A stretch of 64,000 nucleotides of DNA from Strigamia acuminata (taxonomy: Eukaryota > Arthropoda > Chilopoda > Geophilomorpha > Linotaeniidae): NCBI GenBank assembly GCA_949358305.1, contig OX442314.1:6017087-6081086 (forward strand), in the 5' to 3' direction. Below the pieces are notes generated by a model that saw only the letters and a program-made list of their open reading frames with translations, did not search any database and was not told where the DNA came from. The position numbers and the translations under genes were made by a program. The first letter of the stretch is position 1. Every line of letters starts with the position of its first letter. Shown here piece by piece: positions 54,693 through 64,000 of this stretch.

Positions 54693-55875
54693 CTCCCTGA
54701 CAACAGGAAGTTAAGTCAGTTCTTGATTTCTGGTTATTTGGTATGTTCCGCATGTCAAATAACTGTTTCTTACTCAGGGCATGGGCCTACCGGTCCATGC
54801 ATAGCATGGCTCTGCTGAGCCATGCAACCCCCGTCAACTGAAGGCGAAGTTCGGACTGTTCATGTTTCCGTCAAACGGTCTTGCCGAGGAGAAAGCCTCC
54901 CGCATAAGTATCCTCGTGGTCGGACAATAGAATCACGTGTGATACCAAAGTATTTAGTAACCGTCAGTAGCACTGTTACTGCAAGAGATTGACTCCATCA
55001 CCTGATGGTGCCAAAGCAGTCTGCATGCAAAACATGCAGTTACCGCCAGTAGCACTATGTGTTTGGGAAAGTTATATCTCTTCGGTGATGGTGCCAAAGC
55101 AGTCTACTTATGAGTAGTATCTCGGGTGATTAATTCTGTTGTGCAGAACTGCGGGCTATATCCCCCTGAATACCAGTGCCGTCTCTCACCGCACTGTTAT
55201 TTAGGGCACGCGCGATACTGTTCTGCTCAGCAAGGCGAACTTTGACGGCAATTGTGTGTTGCGACGTTTAACCTTTATTATATTTTGACAGTCGATAATA
55301 GATATTAATTGTTTGAACTTGACAACAAGTAAACAACCGAAGTAAGTCACGAGACTTATTTCACTGTATGACGAATCAAATTCGTAACAATAAATTGAAT
55401 ACAATTTATTGAGTTAATTTATTAAACTCACAACATCGCGAATTAAATATAATTCGCAAGCGGAACCTTGGCGAATAAATAACTTCATTTATTCATTGCC
55501 AATTTCCAACCCTAGTTGTGGCGGTGCAGTTAAAAGTCAACCGCACCTCTCGGATCGAACCACGAAGCATTACACGGACCATTACACCAGATACGAACCA
55601 GGAACGCGATGGAACGCGAAGGAACCAGTTCCACGATTACGACGCGCCGACGGAAGCCGCGAGGACACAGCCAGCCCGGCTACGTATAGACGACATCTTT
55701 AACTCGGTCGAGCGGGCGTTTTGCCGTTCCCGAACCCCGGATCACCAATAACCGTAATCATATTATTTTAGGGCCATTCGGCCATTTTATTTGTATAGTT
55801 TAATTTACTATTAACTTGCCTAATGTCGGCATTAGTCATTTGTATAACTTAGATTTGTTTATATTGTTTGATAAC

Positions 55876-55881
55876 AATAAA
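55876..55881 (+). promoter_or_regulatory. Poly(A) signal of the large LTR element
   Basis: AATAAA near the end of the LTR, followed by T/G-rich sequence. Confidence 0.6.
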
Positions 55882-55995
55882 TGTCTTGTTTTGATAACTC
55901 TGTTGTATTTATTTTATCTCGTATTATTCACTATTTCACGCGACTTATACCCGGTACTATCATGCGATAGGAGTTGTGGTCGTCACCGTCACACG

Positions 55996-56013
55996 TGGAG
56001 GTCCCACCGAGAT
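55996..56013 (+). promoter_or_regulatory. Primer binding site of the large LTR element
   Basis: TGGAGGTCCCACCGAGAT begins two bases after the LTR. It is one base away from the complement of an animal glutamine-tRNA 3' end (from memory). Confidence 0.7.
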
Positions 56014-58102
56014 AGGTTGCACAGTTTTAAATTTATCGAATTTAAATAGAAAGTGAAAATTGAGATAAATAAAGATTATAACATTTTGAAACGAATTTTA
56101 TATTCCTACTTTTGCGAAGTAGGAGAATTTCTTTTAAAAACGTTGGAATTCATACGAAAACCGACATTAAAGGGAATGTTATGTGTGTTGAAAAAACACT
56201 CGAAATATTGAAGTGAAATTATTTATTAATTTTCACATAAACTGGCTGGTATTTTATAAATTTTATAAAAATATTTTCGAAGGAAAATATTCAATCAGTA
56301 AAAAGATTGACCAGACCAAAGAGCGGACCTAGTAGAAGACTACTACAAACGAACTGGTGAAAATACTTACGGAAATTAAGTTTTCCGAAACAGTACGTCG
56401 ACACCGATGCCAAGCGACCAAACCGCAGCTTCAACAAGCGACGATCTCCGTCATAAACGCGGCAGGAAAGCCACTCAAACCTTCGATGCAAGGTGCGAAC
56501 GAATGCTTGGAAATTAGAGCGGACAACGTATCAAAATAGCGTGAAAACGTTACACAAGGTCAGTAGGGACTTGATTAGGTGCTGCGAAATTATTTTCCAC
56601 TGCCATCGGTACCCAAAAACGATCTAGTTGTTTTGAAAAAACAACACTTCATTTTGCTAAAAAGAAAGTTGCAAATCGAAATAAAAATTAGCTTTATTTG
56701 AAGGAATTAACTAGTTTCAAAAGTACATTTTTTCCTTCGAAAACAATGGAAATTAAAGAAATATAAAATGGCGGCGATTTAAGTTACCGACCACGTGGAG
56801 TAGTATTTTTTCCGCCGAAAATTACGAATCCTGATAAACACTTTCCTTCGGCAAAGTAAAAAAGATTTCATCCAATCTTTTCTTTCGGAAACTTAACAGT
56901 AATGTTTTAAGTTTCCAACCAATACTTGGTTTTCAAAGAATTGTGAAAGTTTCTAAATGAAATTTGGCTGTTTGAGAAACAACCAATCCAATCGAATCGG
57001 ACATTTTCCACGTGGAAAATTTCGTAATTGAAATGGCAAAACCATTTGTGGCTACAAACTTGGCCACATGAAATATTTCCAGATCGAATATTTCTTGGAC
57101 GAATTGAAGCTTTAAAATCAGATGGCTGATTTAAATAAAAAAGAGGTTTCAGCGTTTATTTTCTTTCTGGAAAATTAAATTGAAAATAAGAGACCGCTGA
57201 TAAAAGTGACATTTTTTTTTCTTCAATCGAATTGAAAAGATTTCAACAAACATCTCGTTATTAGAGATAAGGGGGACAAATTATTAAAACTAATAATCAA
57301 AAACACGTCCTTCGTAAGTAAGAATTAGAGAATTTTTCTCGTGGCAAATTTAAAGGATTTTAACGAATTTGTATCTGTTAAAAAATTTGTTAAAAAAGGG
57401 GGAAATGGATGTTATTAAACAATTATAACTATACTTTTCCACTCGAAAAATGGAATTTAACCCCTGAAAATGTAAAACTGGATCAAATCACTTTTTTTCT
57501 ATCGGAAATAAAAATACACAATGTTGAAAGTCAAAAACTTTATTAAAACTGTGGTTGTAATAATATTACACACAAACAGAATAATTAAAGAAAAAATATT
57601 TTTCGAAGAAAAATTATTTAATTATTTGGATTGCTAAAAAGTCCAAATCCCAAGAAGTACGGACTTAGTAGAGAACTACTAATTAAGGTGAAACCAAAAT
57701 TCACCAATCAGAGAGGCGCAGATCAGGATCCAGATTTAAGCGTGGACCCAGATCACCAGACCAGACCCGGATAGACGTATTCCAGTGCCATCTTGACCAC
57801 GCCGTCTCGTTTTAGTCCCGATTCGAATTACCTCGCCGTAACCTGCAAAGCTAAGTATTGTTTATTCTTTTATTGTTAACTTTGAATTAAGCGTGTTCGC
57901 AATCACGCCAGTTTAAATATTCTGATATTTAGTGTTTTGTTTTAATTCTGTTATAAGTTTAACGCGTATTAAACAACGCGAAGTTTAATGTCACTTTATT
58001 AAAGTTAGAAGTGTTTCCTTTTGAAAGTGTATGGTATTAAAGTGTATATTGAATTCTTTAATAATAAAGAATTCTTTATTTCCGAATTGTTCAAGTTTTA
58101 AT
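56014..58102 (+). other. Interior of the large LTR element, non-coding
   Basis: About 2.1 kb of A-rich, frequently stopped sequence, with no trace of gag or pol domains that I could recognise. Two tracts aagggggA-type (57269-57276, 57396-57403) match the terminal polypurine tract. Confidence 0.6.
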
Positions 58103-58504
58103 ATGGTTCAACAACCGTTTACCATATTTGACTCTGAAGAAGGAGATAATGAAGGTGATAGTTTAAATCTAAGTTATCAACCTTTAGGAGAAAATGAGCA
58201 GGCAAACTTAAATCTAAGTTACCAACTGTTCAAAAATCAACCCGAAGTAATTCCGGATGATCTGACAGTCTACTGTCAAGTGTATGAATTAGATCGAAAT
58301 CGATTTGCGATCCTAAGGGAAGCAATACTTCATGTAAAAACTATGGATAAACAAAATCAGTGGATAAATCCAGATAATGTTCCGTTGAATTCAGTGGATT
58401 CTCTGCTAAAGCCCAATCAAAGTCACTTGATTGTGGAAACCCCAGTCGAAACTTGGCGAATCAAATTATTTCAAGTGAAAGGTTTGATTCACTTAACTCG
58501 ATAA
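58103..58504 (+). CDS. Unknown 133-aa protein in the large LTR element
   Basis: ATG at 58103 to TAA at 58504. The start is acidic and contains a repeated LNLSYQ motif 17 residues apart. No membrane helix or zinc motif. It is the only sizable frame in the interior. The C-terminal ETWRIKLFQV is faintly like GEVWLKINLG in Gypsy-2 ORF3, too little to claim homology. Function unknown. Confidence 0.5.
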   Translation: MVQQPFTIFDSEEGDNEGDSLNLSYQPLGENEQANLNLSYQLFKNQPEVIPDDLTVYCQVYELDRNRFAILREAILHVKTMDKQNQWINPDNVPLNSVDSLLKPNQSHLIVETPVETWRIKLFQVKGLIHLTR

Positions 58505-59113
58505 AAAAAAAAGAGGAATTAAGAACTGAAAACAAGCGTTTTCAATTACCAAACACAGCTGGATGTGAAGAAACTTTGATTACAAACCAATGTTTGCAAT
58601 CGGCACATACACACTGACGTGTTCGAATGCCAACTCCAGGTTTGCAGTCGTTAGAGATACGACACAAGTTACACTATACATCACCGTGTAACTATCCAAG
58701 AAAAAGGGCCGAAAATTGTTAAAGCGAGCTAAGAGAGCTCGGAAATTCGCAATGGCGCAAGCTCAAAATTTTGTAAGGAATCTTATTGACTAAACATGAT
58801 AAGAAAAAATACGATGTCTTTTCTAAAGAATTGACTATAGTTACGACAATTAAGGGGGACGTGATGATGCTTAATTGTCAATATAATCGGAAGGAAGTTT
58901 TATTATTTATTAATAAACTTGACTAAATTACGTAGAACAAAATCGAATTTGTGCTATTGAAAAATCCTGAACTTAGGCAATCTAATTGAGTTAAACAACT
59001 AAATTCAGAATTGGAAGTCACAGCATCTCCCAAGATATATCAAGCCTGACAAAAGCATTTATATCCATTAATAGGATAGAAATAAGTGAAAGTGTAAACA
59101 CTTCCAATTATTT
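58505..59113 (+). other. Interior of the large LTR element, 3' non-coding part
   Basis: No reading frame of note. A further aagggggA tract at 58852-58859. Confidence 0.5.
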
Positions 59114-59121
59114 AAGGGGGA
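59114..59121 (+). promoter_or_regulatory. Polypurine tract of the large LTR element
   Basis: aagggggA two bases before the 3' LTR. Confidence 0.75.
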
Positions 59122-59123
59122 TT

Positions 59124-61036
59124 TGTGACAAATTAATAGGGCTATAAATGCCTGATTTTCCACCAGAAGGCGCTGTTGCGCCATTTTGACGGTAATTCTA
59201 CTGTATTTGTTGTAGAACCAATGTAATTCCTAAATAAAGTTATTTATGGTGTTTTAATTACAAATATGTTCGTTTGATAAGAATAAACAATTCAATCTTC
59301 ATGATATCGAAATATCACGGCCGAAATTACAGAGAATCGTCTGCTAAAACCGCATTTGTCAATGCGCAATGTCGCCACTAGATGGCGCTATCGCAAATCA
59401 GCGGTAAATTCGAAATACGGAATTAAATGAATAACAAGATATATATATTAAATAAGTAGTTAATATATTCACGTAGATTATTTAATTGGACAATAATATA
59501 AAGATATATTATTGCATTGAATGTTTGGAAGAAGAATTGGTCACATTCTTGGAAATGTGACCTTGCGGATTAAAGGATTAATGTGTGACTTGGGAATGTG
59601 TCCTGGGTATCCACTTCCGGTCCCCGGTATCCATTTCCTGTTTCATGTCAAGGATTAGCATAATCCAAGTTTGCATCTCCGTATCCACTTCCTGCGATAC
59701 GAGATTGGTGGAACTTAATCCCACCGAGTATAAAACTCCCTGACAACAGGAAGTTAAGTCAGTTCTTGATTTCTGGTTATTTGGTATGTTCCGCATGTCA
59801 AATAACTGTTTCTTACTCAGGGCATGGGCCTACCGGTCCATGCATAGCATGGCTCTGCTGAGCCATGCAACCCCCGTCAACTGAAGGCGAAGTTCGGACT
59901 GTTCATGTTTCCGTCAAACGGTCTTGCCGAGGAGAAAGCCTCCCGCATAAGTATCCTCGTGGTCGGACAATAGAATCACGTGTGATACCAAAGTATTTAG
60001 TAACCGTCAGTAGCACTGTTACTGCAAGAGATTGACTCCATCACCTGATGGTGCCAAAGCAGTCTGCATGCAAAACATGCAGTTACCGCCAGTAGCACTA
60101 TGTGTTTGGGAAAGTTATATCTCTTCGGTGATGGTGCCAAAGCAGTCTACTTATGAGTAGTATCTCGGGTGATTAATTCTGTTGTGCAGAACTGCGGGCT
60201 ATATCCCCCTGAATACCAGTGCCGTCTCTCACCGCACTGTTATTTAGGGCACGCGCGATACTGTTCTGCTCAGCAAGGCGAACTTTGACGGCAATTGTGT
60301 GTTGCGACGTTTAACCTTTATTATATTTTGACAGTCGATAATAGATATTAATTGTTTGAACTTGACAACAAGTAAACAACCGAAGTAAGTCACGAGACTT
60401 ATTTCACTGTATGACGAATCAAATTCGTAACAATAAATTGAATACAATTTATTGAGTTAATTTATTAAACTCACAACATCGCGAATTAAATATAATTCGC
60501 AAGCGGAACCTTGGCGAATAAATAACTTCATTTATTCATTGCCAATTTCCAACCCTAGTTGTGGCGGTGCAGTTAAAAGTCAACCGCACCTCTCGGATCG
60601 AACCACGAAGCATTACACGGACCATTACACCAGATACGAACCAGGAACGCGATGGAACGCGAAGGAACCAGTTCCACGATTACGACGCGCCGACGGAAGC
60701 CGCGAGGACACAGCCAGCCCGGCTACGTATAGACGACATCTTTAACTCGGTCGAGCGGGCGTTTTGCCGTTCCCGAACCCCGGATCACCAATAACCGTAA
60801 TCATATTATTTTAGGGCCATTCGGCCATTTTATTTGTATAGTTTAATTTACTATTAACTTGCCTAATGTCGGCATTAGTCATTTGTATAACTTAGATTTG
60901 TTTATATTGTTTGATAACAATAAATGTCTTGTTTTGATAACTCTGTTGTATTTATTTTATCTCGTATTATTCACTATTTCACGCGACTTATACCCGGTAC
61001 TATCATGCGATAGGAGTTGTGGTCGTCACCGTCACA
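59124..61036 (+). repeat. Large LTR element, 3' LTR
   Basis: 1913 bp, apparently identical to the 5' LTR. TSD agta follows. Confidence 0.93.
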
Positions 61037-61040
61037 AGTA

Positions 61041-61351
61041 ATCCATCACAAATGTCAAATTTCTCCCAAAGCACTTTTAAACATGTCAGGTTGGTTATCA
61101 AAATGGTCATCTCCAGTTTAATTTAGTTGAAACAAATCCAATTGTGCTGGTTGATTTATTGAAGTGCTACATGCTGAGGATGTTTTGCTTTGGCTATTCA
61201 AGCAGAATTTGGCACAACAAGAATTGTTGATTAACCAATTTGAGGTGAAAAGATGTGTCGTAAAGTCAAATCAAAATAAACCAGATGCAAACTCTAATTT
61301 TTTTTTAAATTAATTTTTAATTTCTTTCTGTTGGTAATTCTAGTTAAAAAA
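61041..61351. other. Unique DNA before inverted-duplication arm 2
   Basis: Nothing recognised. Confidence 0.45.
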
Positions 61352-64000
61352 AACTTTTCTGGGGCAGACAGTCCGTATAAAATGAGAATAGTGTCAAAAG
61401 AGCAACCCAGAACCTGTTCGTCACAATCGGGAGCCCACGCGATCATTTCAGCCAATCACAGTGCCCGGTGCCCAAAACTGCCTTAAAATACATCGGAAAA
61501 AAGACCAATTTAATTATAAACTTCAAATATAAAAATTGTAAAATATTATTTAAAAAAAACGAGGCAATATTTCATTACCATTTAAACAAATATTTATTGA
61601 TTTCTAATTACAGAAATGACATAATCCAACTGCAGAAACACAAATGGCCGCCAAACTAAAAACAAACACATCATCTTAGCGGATGAAACATCGCTCACAA
61701 CTAGCTAGGATGACTTTAGATCGTCTTAATACTGGAGCCAATCGATTACTTGGTATAAAAGTAAACTATTCGATTTTTTTTACCTCATCGAATTCAACAG
61801 ACGAGAAGCGGAAAGCAGTCGTTCACAAGCGACGCGATTCGGCAAACGGGACAGAATCACGACGAGGAGACATCTGACCTTCGAACCAACAACGGTAAGC
61901 AATTTCTTGGCACAGAATGAACTTATTGATGTTTATAAATGAATTAAATGATTAATGATTAAATGAATTAATTTTTATTTTGCCGTATGAAAGTACAGTG
62001 CACTTTTTAATTTTATTCTAACAACAAACCGTTGCTCAATAATTACAATGGATCAAACACCAATTTCAGTTTTTGTGCATTCAAAACAATGTAAGACGTC
62101 TGTTACAAAACACGTGGCTTTAATCCACATATAAATACGATTTATAAACTACTTAGGGAGCTGGATGGGGTGCGCACAAAAAATCGCACTGGGCGCCAAT
62201 AGACATGGAACCAGCCCTGAATTTTACAATAATGATTCTTGCTCGTGCATGTTAAACTAACAATGCGTGTTGATTAAAAATTGTGACAAGAATTAAGGTA
62301 GAGATAACGTCGAGAAAAAAATTCGAAAGCAAAAATAGATGAAAATAAATGTGGATTAATGGGCCTGGATATAAATTTATAAGTTTTTTTTTTTAATTTT
62401 CTATTATGTGAGTACATTATAAATTGTCTTATTGGTGTGAAATATGATAGATACACCAGTAGGTTACAACACTAAAATATTTTAGAAACTGCACTAGGAA
62501 AGTGAGTTGCCACATGTGAAAAGTGTGTTTCGATTAGTACTTACCGGTAACCTGCTTTTATTGTCTATATTTTCTGCTGTGTACATTCTAATTTAGTCAT
62601 AACAACAATTTTTGCTCAATAATTTGAAATGAGTTACATCGATAGGTAAAAGTACAAACTTACACAAGTTACCCAACTAAATATCAAATTGAGAACACAA
62701 ATGGTTTGATTTTTGTGCAATCAAACAAATATATGACATGTGTTTTAATTCATTTATAAATACGATGTATAAAGTTCGTATGGAGTTAGAAGGGCACACA
62801 AAATCGCACTGGGTGACAGACTGGAGACAGACAGACTCTGACTTTGAGAATAATCATTTTTGCTGGTGCATGATGAACTAACAATTCGTGATGATAGATT
62901 TAGTTTTTGATCTTATTTTAATTCTTATATGTGCTTAGCTAATATTAGTAATATTTTATTTACACTTATTATTAGAGTGTAAAACAACAGATCCTATCTT
63001 GATTCCGATACCAATTGTAAGTTTTTAAAATCCAATCGTACAAAGAGAGAAGTGACATTCCCAAACCCAGTCCTACAATGCTACCGAAATCGCTTAAGAA
63101 TTGAGATATTGGATATGCTTGTTTCTCTTCTACAATCTCTACAGAGCTATCAGCAAATTGGAACGTTAGTTCTGAGACGTAATCTTGTGGCAATTTAATC
63201 TCCCGAAAAAGAATTTTGTAAAAAATATGTTTGCAAGGTTGTTTACATTTGCATTGTTTTTGATTCGAGCCATGGTTGCTTAAATACGTGAAATGAGCGG
63301 TAGTTACGGCACTTGTAGTGTTACAAACTGGCAAATTAGGTTTTCCCATGTATGGTAATCTGAAACAAAAAGGAGATTGGTCAAAGATTCCAATGGTTGC
63401 AGTTTGTCTGCTGAAACGGGTTAGGTGTCTTTTGAACAGATTCAATCTGGTGATGCAGCAAATGAATCTGCTTGCAAGTTTGTGTGTGGTTAATGCTAGT
63501 GCAAAGACCCATTGCCAACCGATAACTGACCGCGGATTAGTTGATCAGTCGATGTTTAGAACAGCGAAAATGAAAATAGATGTGATAAAATGGGAGCTGA
63601 TGTATGAAAAGAAATGTGAACTATACCTGCACTTAACATCTCGAAATACATTGTTCTGCCAGCAAGCACTTTTACACTTGAGATAAGCACTTTTGTTCTC
63701 TTCACATGGATCGCGCTTTGTATTTCTTCGTAGGATCTATTTCGTAAAAGGAATCTTAGTATCAGCATTTATTTTATTTATTTCATTTTCTACCTGAATG
63801 TCTCGAAGTACTACGTCGTTGAACCACCCATAGTTTATGGTCAATGGTGCCAAAATGTTAACTTCCTCTTCCCGATTATTTATGATTAGCTGCGTGTTAT
63901 TATAATCGAAAATATTTATATTAATAATTAAAACTGTAAGTTATGTACACAAAAACTATTTTTTCTATTTTTCTATTCACAATTAGCAATGTGTGTCCGG
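61352..64000 (-). repeat. Arm 2 of the large inverted duplication
   Basis: Reverse complement is collinear with about 6887-9390. It includes exons 9-11 of gene C, its AATAAA and the same downstream repeats. The last bases of the window still match the intron before exon 9 of gene A, so the arm continues outside. Confidence 0.85.
62972..63889 (-). CDS. Gene C: DEG/ENaC channel, last three exons (partial)
   Basis: Exons 63889-63794, 63736-63627 and 63359-62972 have the same lengths (96, 110) and sites as exons 9 and 10 of gene A, with a slightly longer last exon. They encode EVNILAPL, the CKSACWQNNVF cysteine segment, CKCKQPC, and TM2 with GLGLGMSLLSL, then stop. AATAAA follows at 62960-62955. 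No lesion in the visible part. By position these are the end of unit 2 of a tandem channel like gene A, but the first unit, and even exon 8, lie beyond 64000, so the two-unit state is inferred. It is closer to gene A than gene B is. Confidence 0.85.

Larger units (their letters stand above)
54081..55993 (+). repeat. Large LTR element, 5' LTR
   Basis: 1913 bp. TATA box at 54686 and AATAAA at 55876 imply R of about 1.2 kb. Within R, a block ending gatggtgccaaagcagtct occurs twice (about 54957-55027 and 55030-55111). Each copy is preceded by gtagcact, and hairpins such as catgcatagcatg surround it. Confidence 0.93.
54081..61036 (+). mobile_element. Large non-autonomous LTR retrotransposon (LARD-like), 6956 bp
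   Basis: LTRs of 1913 bp appear identical. TSD agta at 54077-54080 and 61037-61040. Primer site and polypurine tract are in place. The 3130-bp interior has no protease, RT or integrase, only one 133-aa ORF. The 4-bp TSD and TGTGAC start fit the Gypsy group. It must borrow proteins from another element. The identical LTRs show a very recent insertion. Confidence 0.92.

Noticed and set aside
55496-55751. 68- and 77-aa frames in the large LTR element's LTRs
   Set aside because: Overlapping short frames without domain. Identity between the two LTRs only reflects recent insertion, not coding selection.

Overview
The window is animal nuclear DNA. DEG/ENaC sodium channel genes occur only in animals, and here they have many short spliceosomal introns (mostly 55-75 bases). 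The short introns, AT-rich intergenic DNA and dense young LTR retrotransposons would fit a small-genome arthropod (for example a branchiopod crustacean) or another ecdysozoan. The sequence alone does not fix the species. I saw no rRNA, tRNA or CRISPR.

Host genes: there are three members of one DEG/ENaC family. Gene A (plus strand, 4284-7924, 11 predicted exons, 792 aa) is intact and unusual: two complete channel subunits are fused head to tail in one reading frame. Gene B (minus strand, 53016 down to 30340) is a paralogue with the same exon lengths, but it carries a frameshifting deletion and a premature stop, and one intron is swollen to about 19 kb by nested transposons. Gene C (minus strand, 63889 down to 62972) is the 3' part of a third copy running off the window. 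The 3' half of gene A plus its downstream DNA (about 6887-9390) and gene C plus its downstream DNA (about 61352-64000) are the arms of a large inverted duplication.

Mobile DNA: most of the rest is a layered transposon landscape. Gypsy-1 (10298-29958, LTRs 820 bp, TSD aact) is split by an intact Copia-1 (14398-21188, LTRs 557 bp, TSD gaaat). In the intron of gene B an old, internally deleted Copia-2 (33691-50170, TSD aagcc) was entered by Gypsy-2 (34957-49947, LTRs 1166 bp, TSD acgg), which was itself entered by a 1554-bp TIR DNA transposon (38716-40269, TSD TA). A large-LTR non-autonomous element (54081-61036, LTRs 1913 bp, TSD agta) lies upstream of gene B. Several MITE or foldback elements are scattered between.

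Element biology: Gypsy-1 and Gypsy-2 belong to one lineage with shared architecture: a long Gag ending in a CCHC knuckle, a -1 frameshift site (A AAA AAC followed 5-6 nt later by a GC-rich stem-loop) into Pol, then a third protein encoded by a small ATG exon spliced across an intron to an exon of about 2.6 kb. This third protein is conserved between the two elements, lacks a signal peptide or membrane segment, and is not a recognisable envelope. Gypsy-2 also carries, inside each LTR, a 104-aa ORF with a single C-terminal membrane segment. LTR pairs differ at 0 to 4 sites, so most of these insertions are recent.
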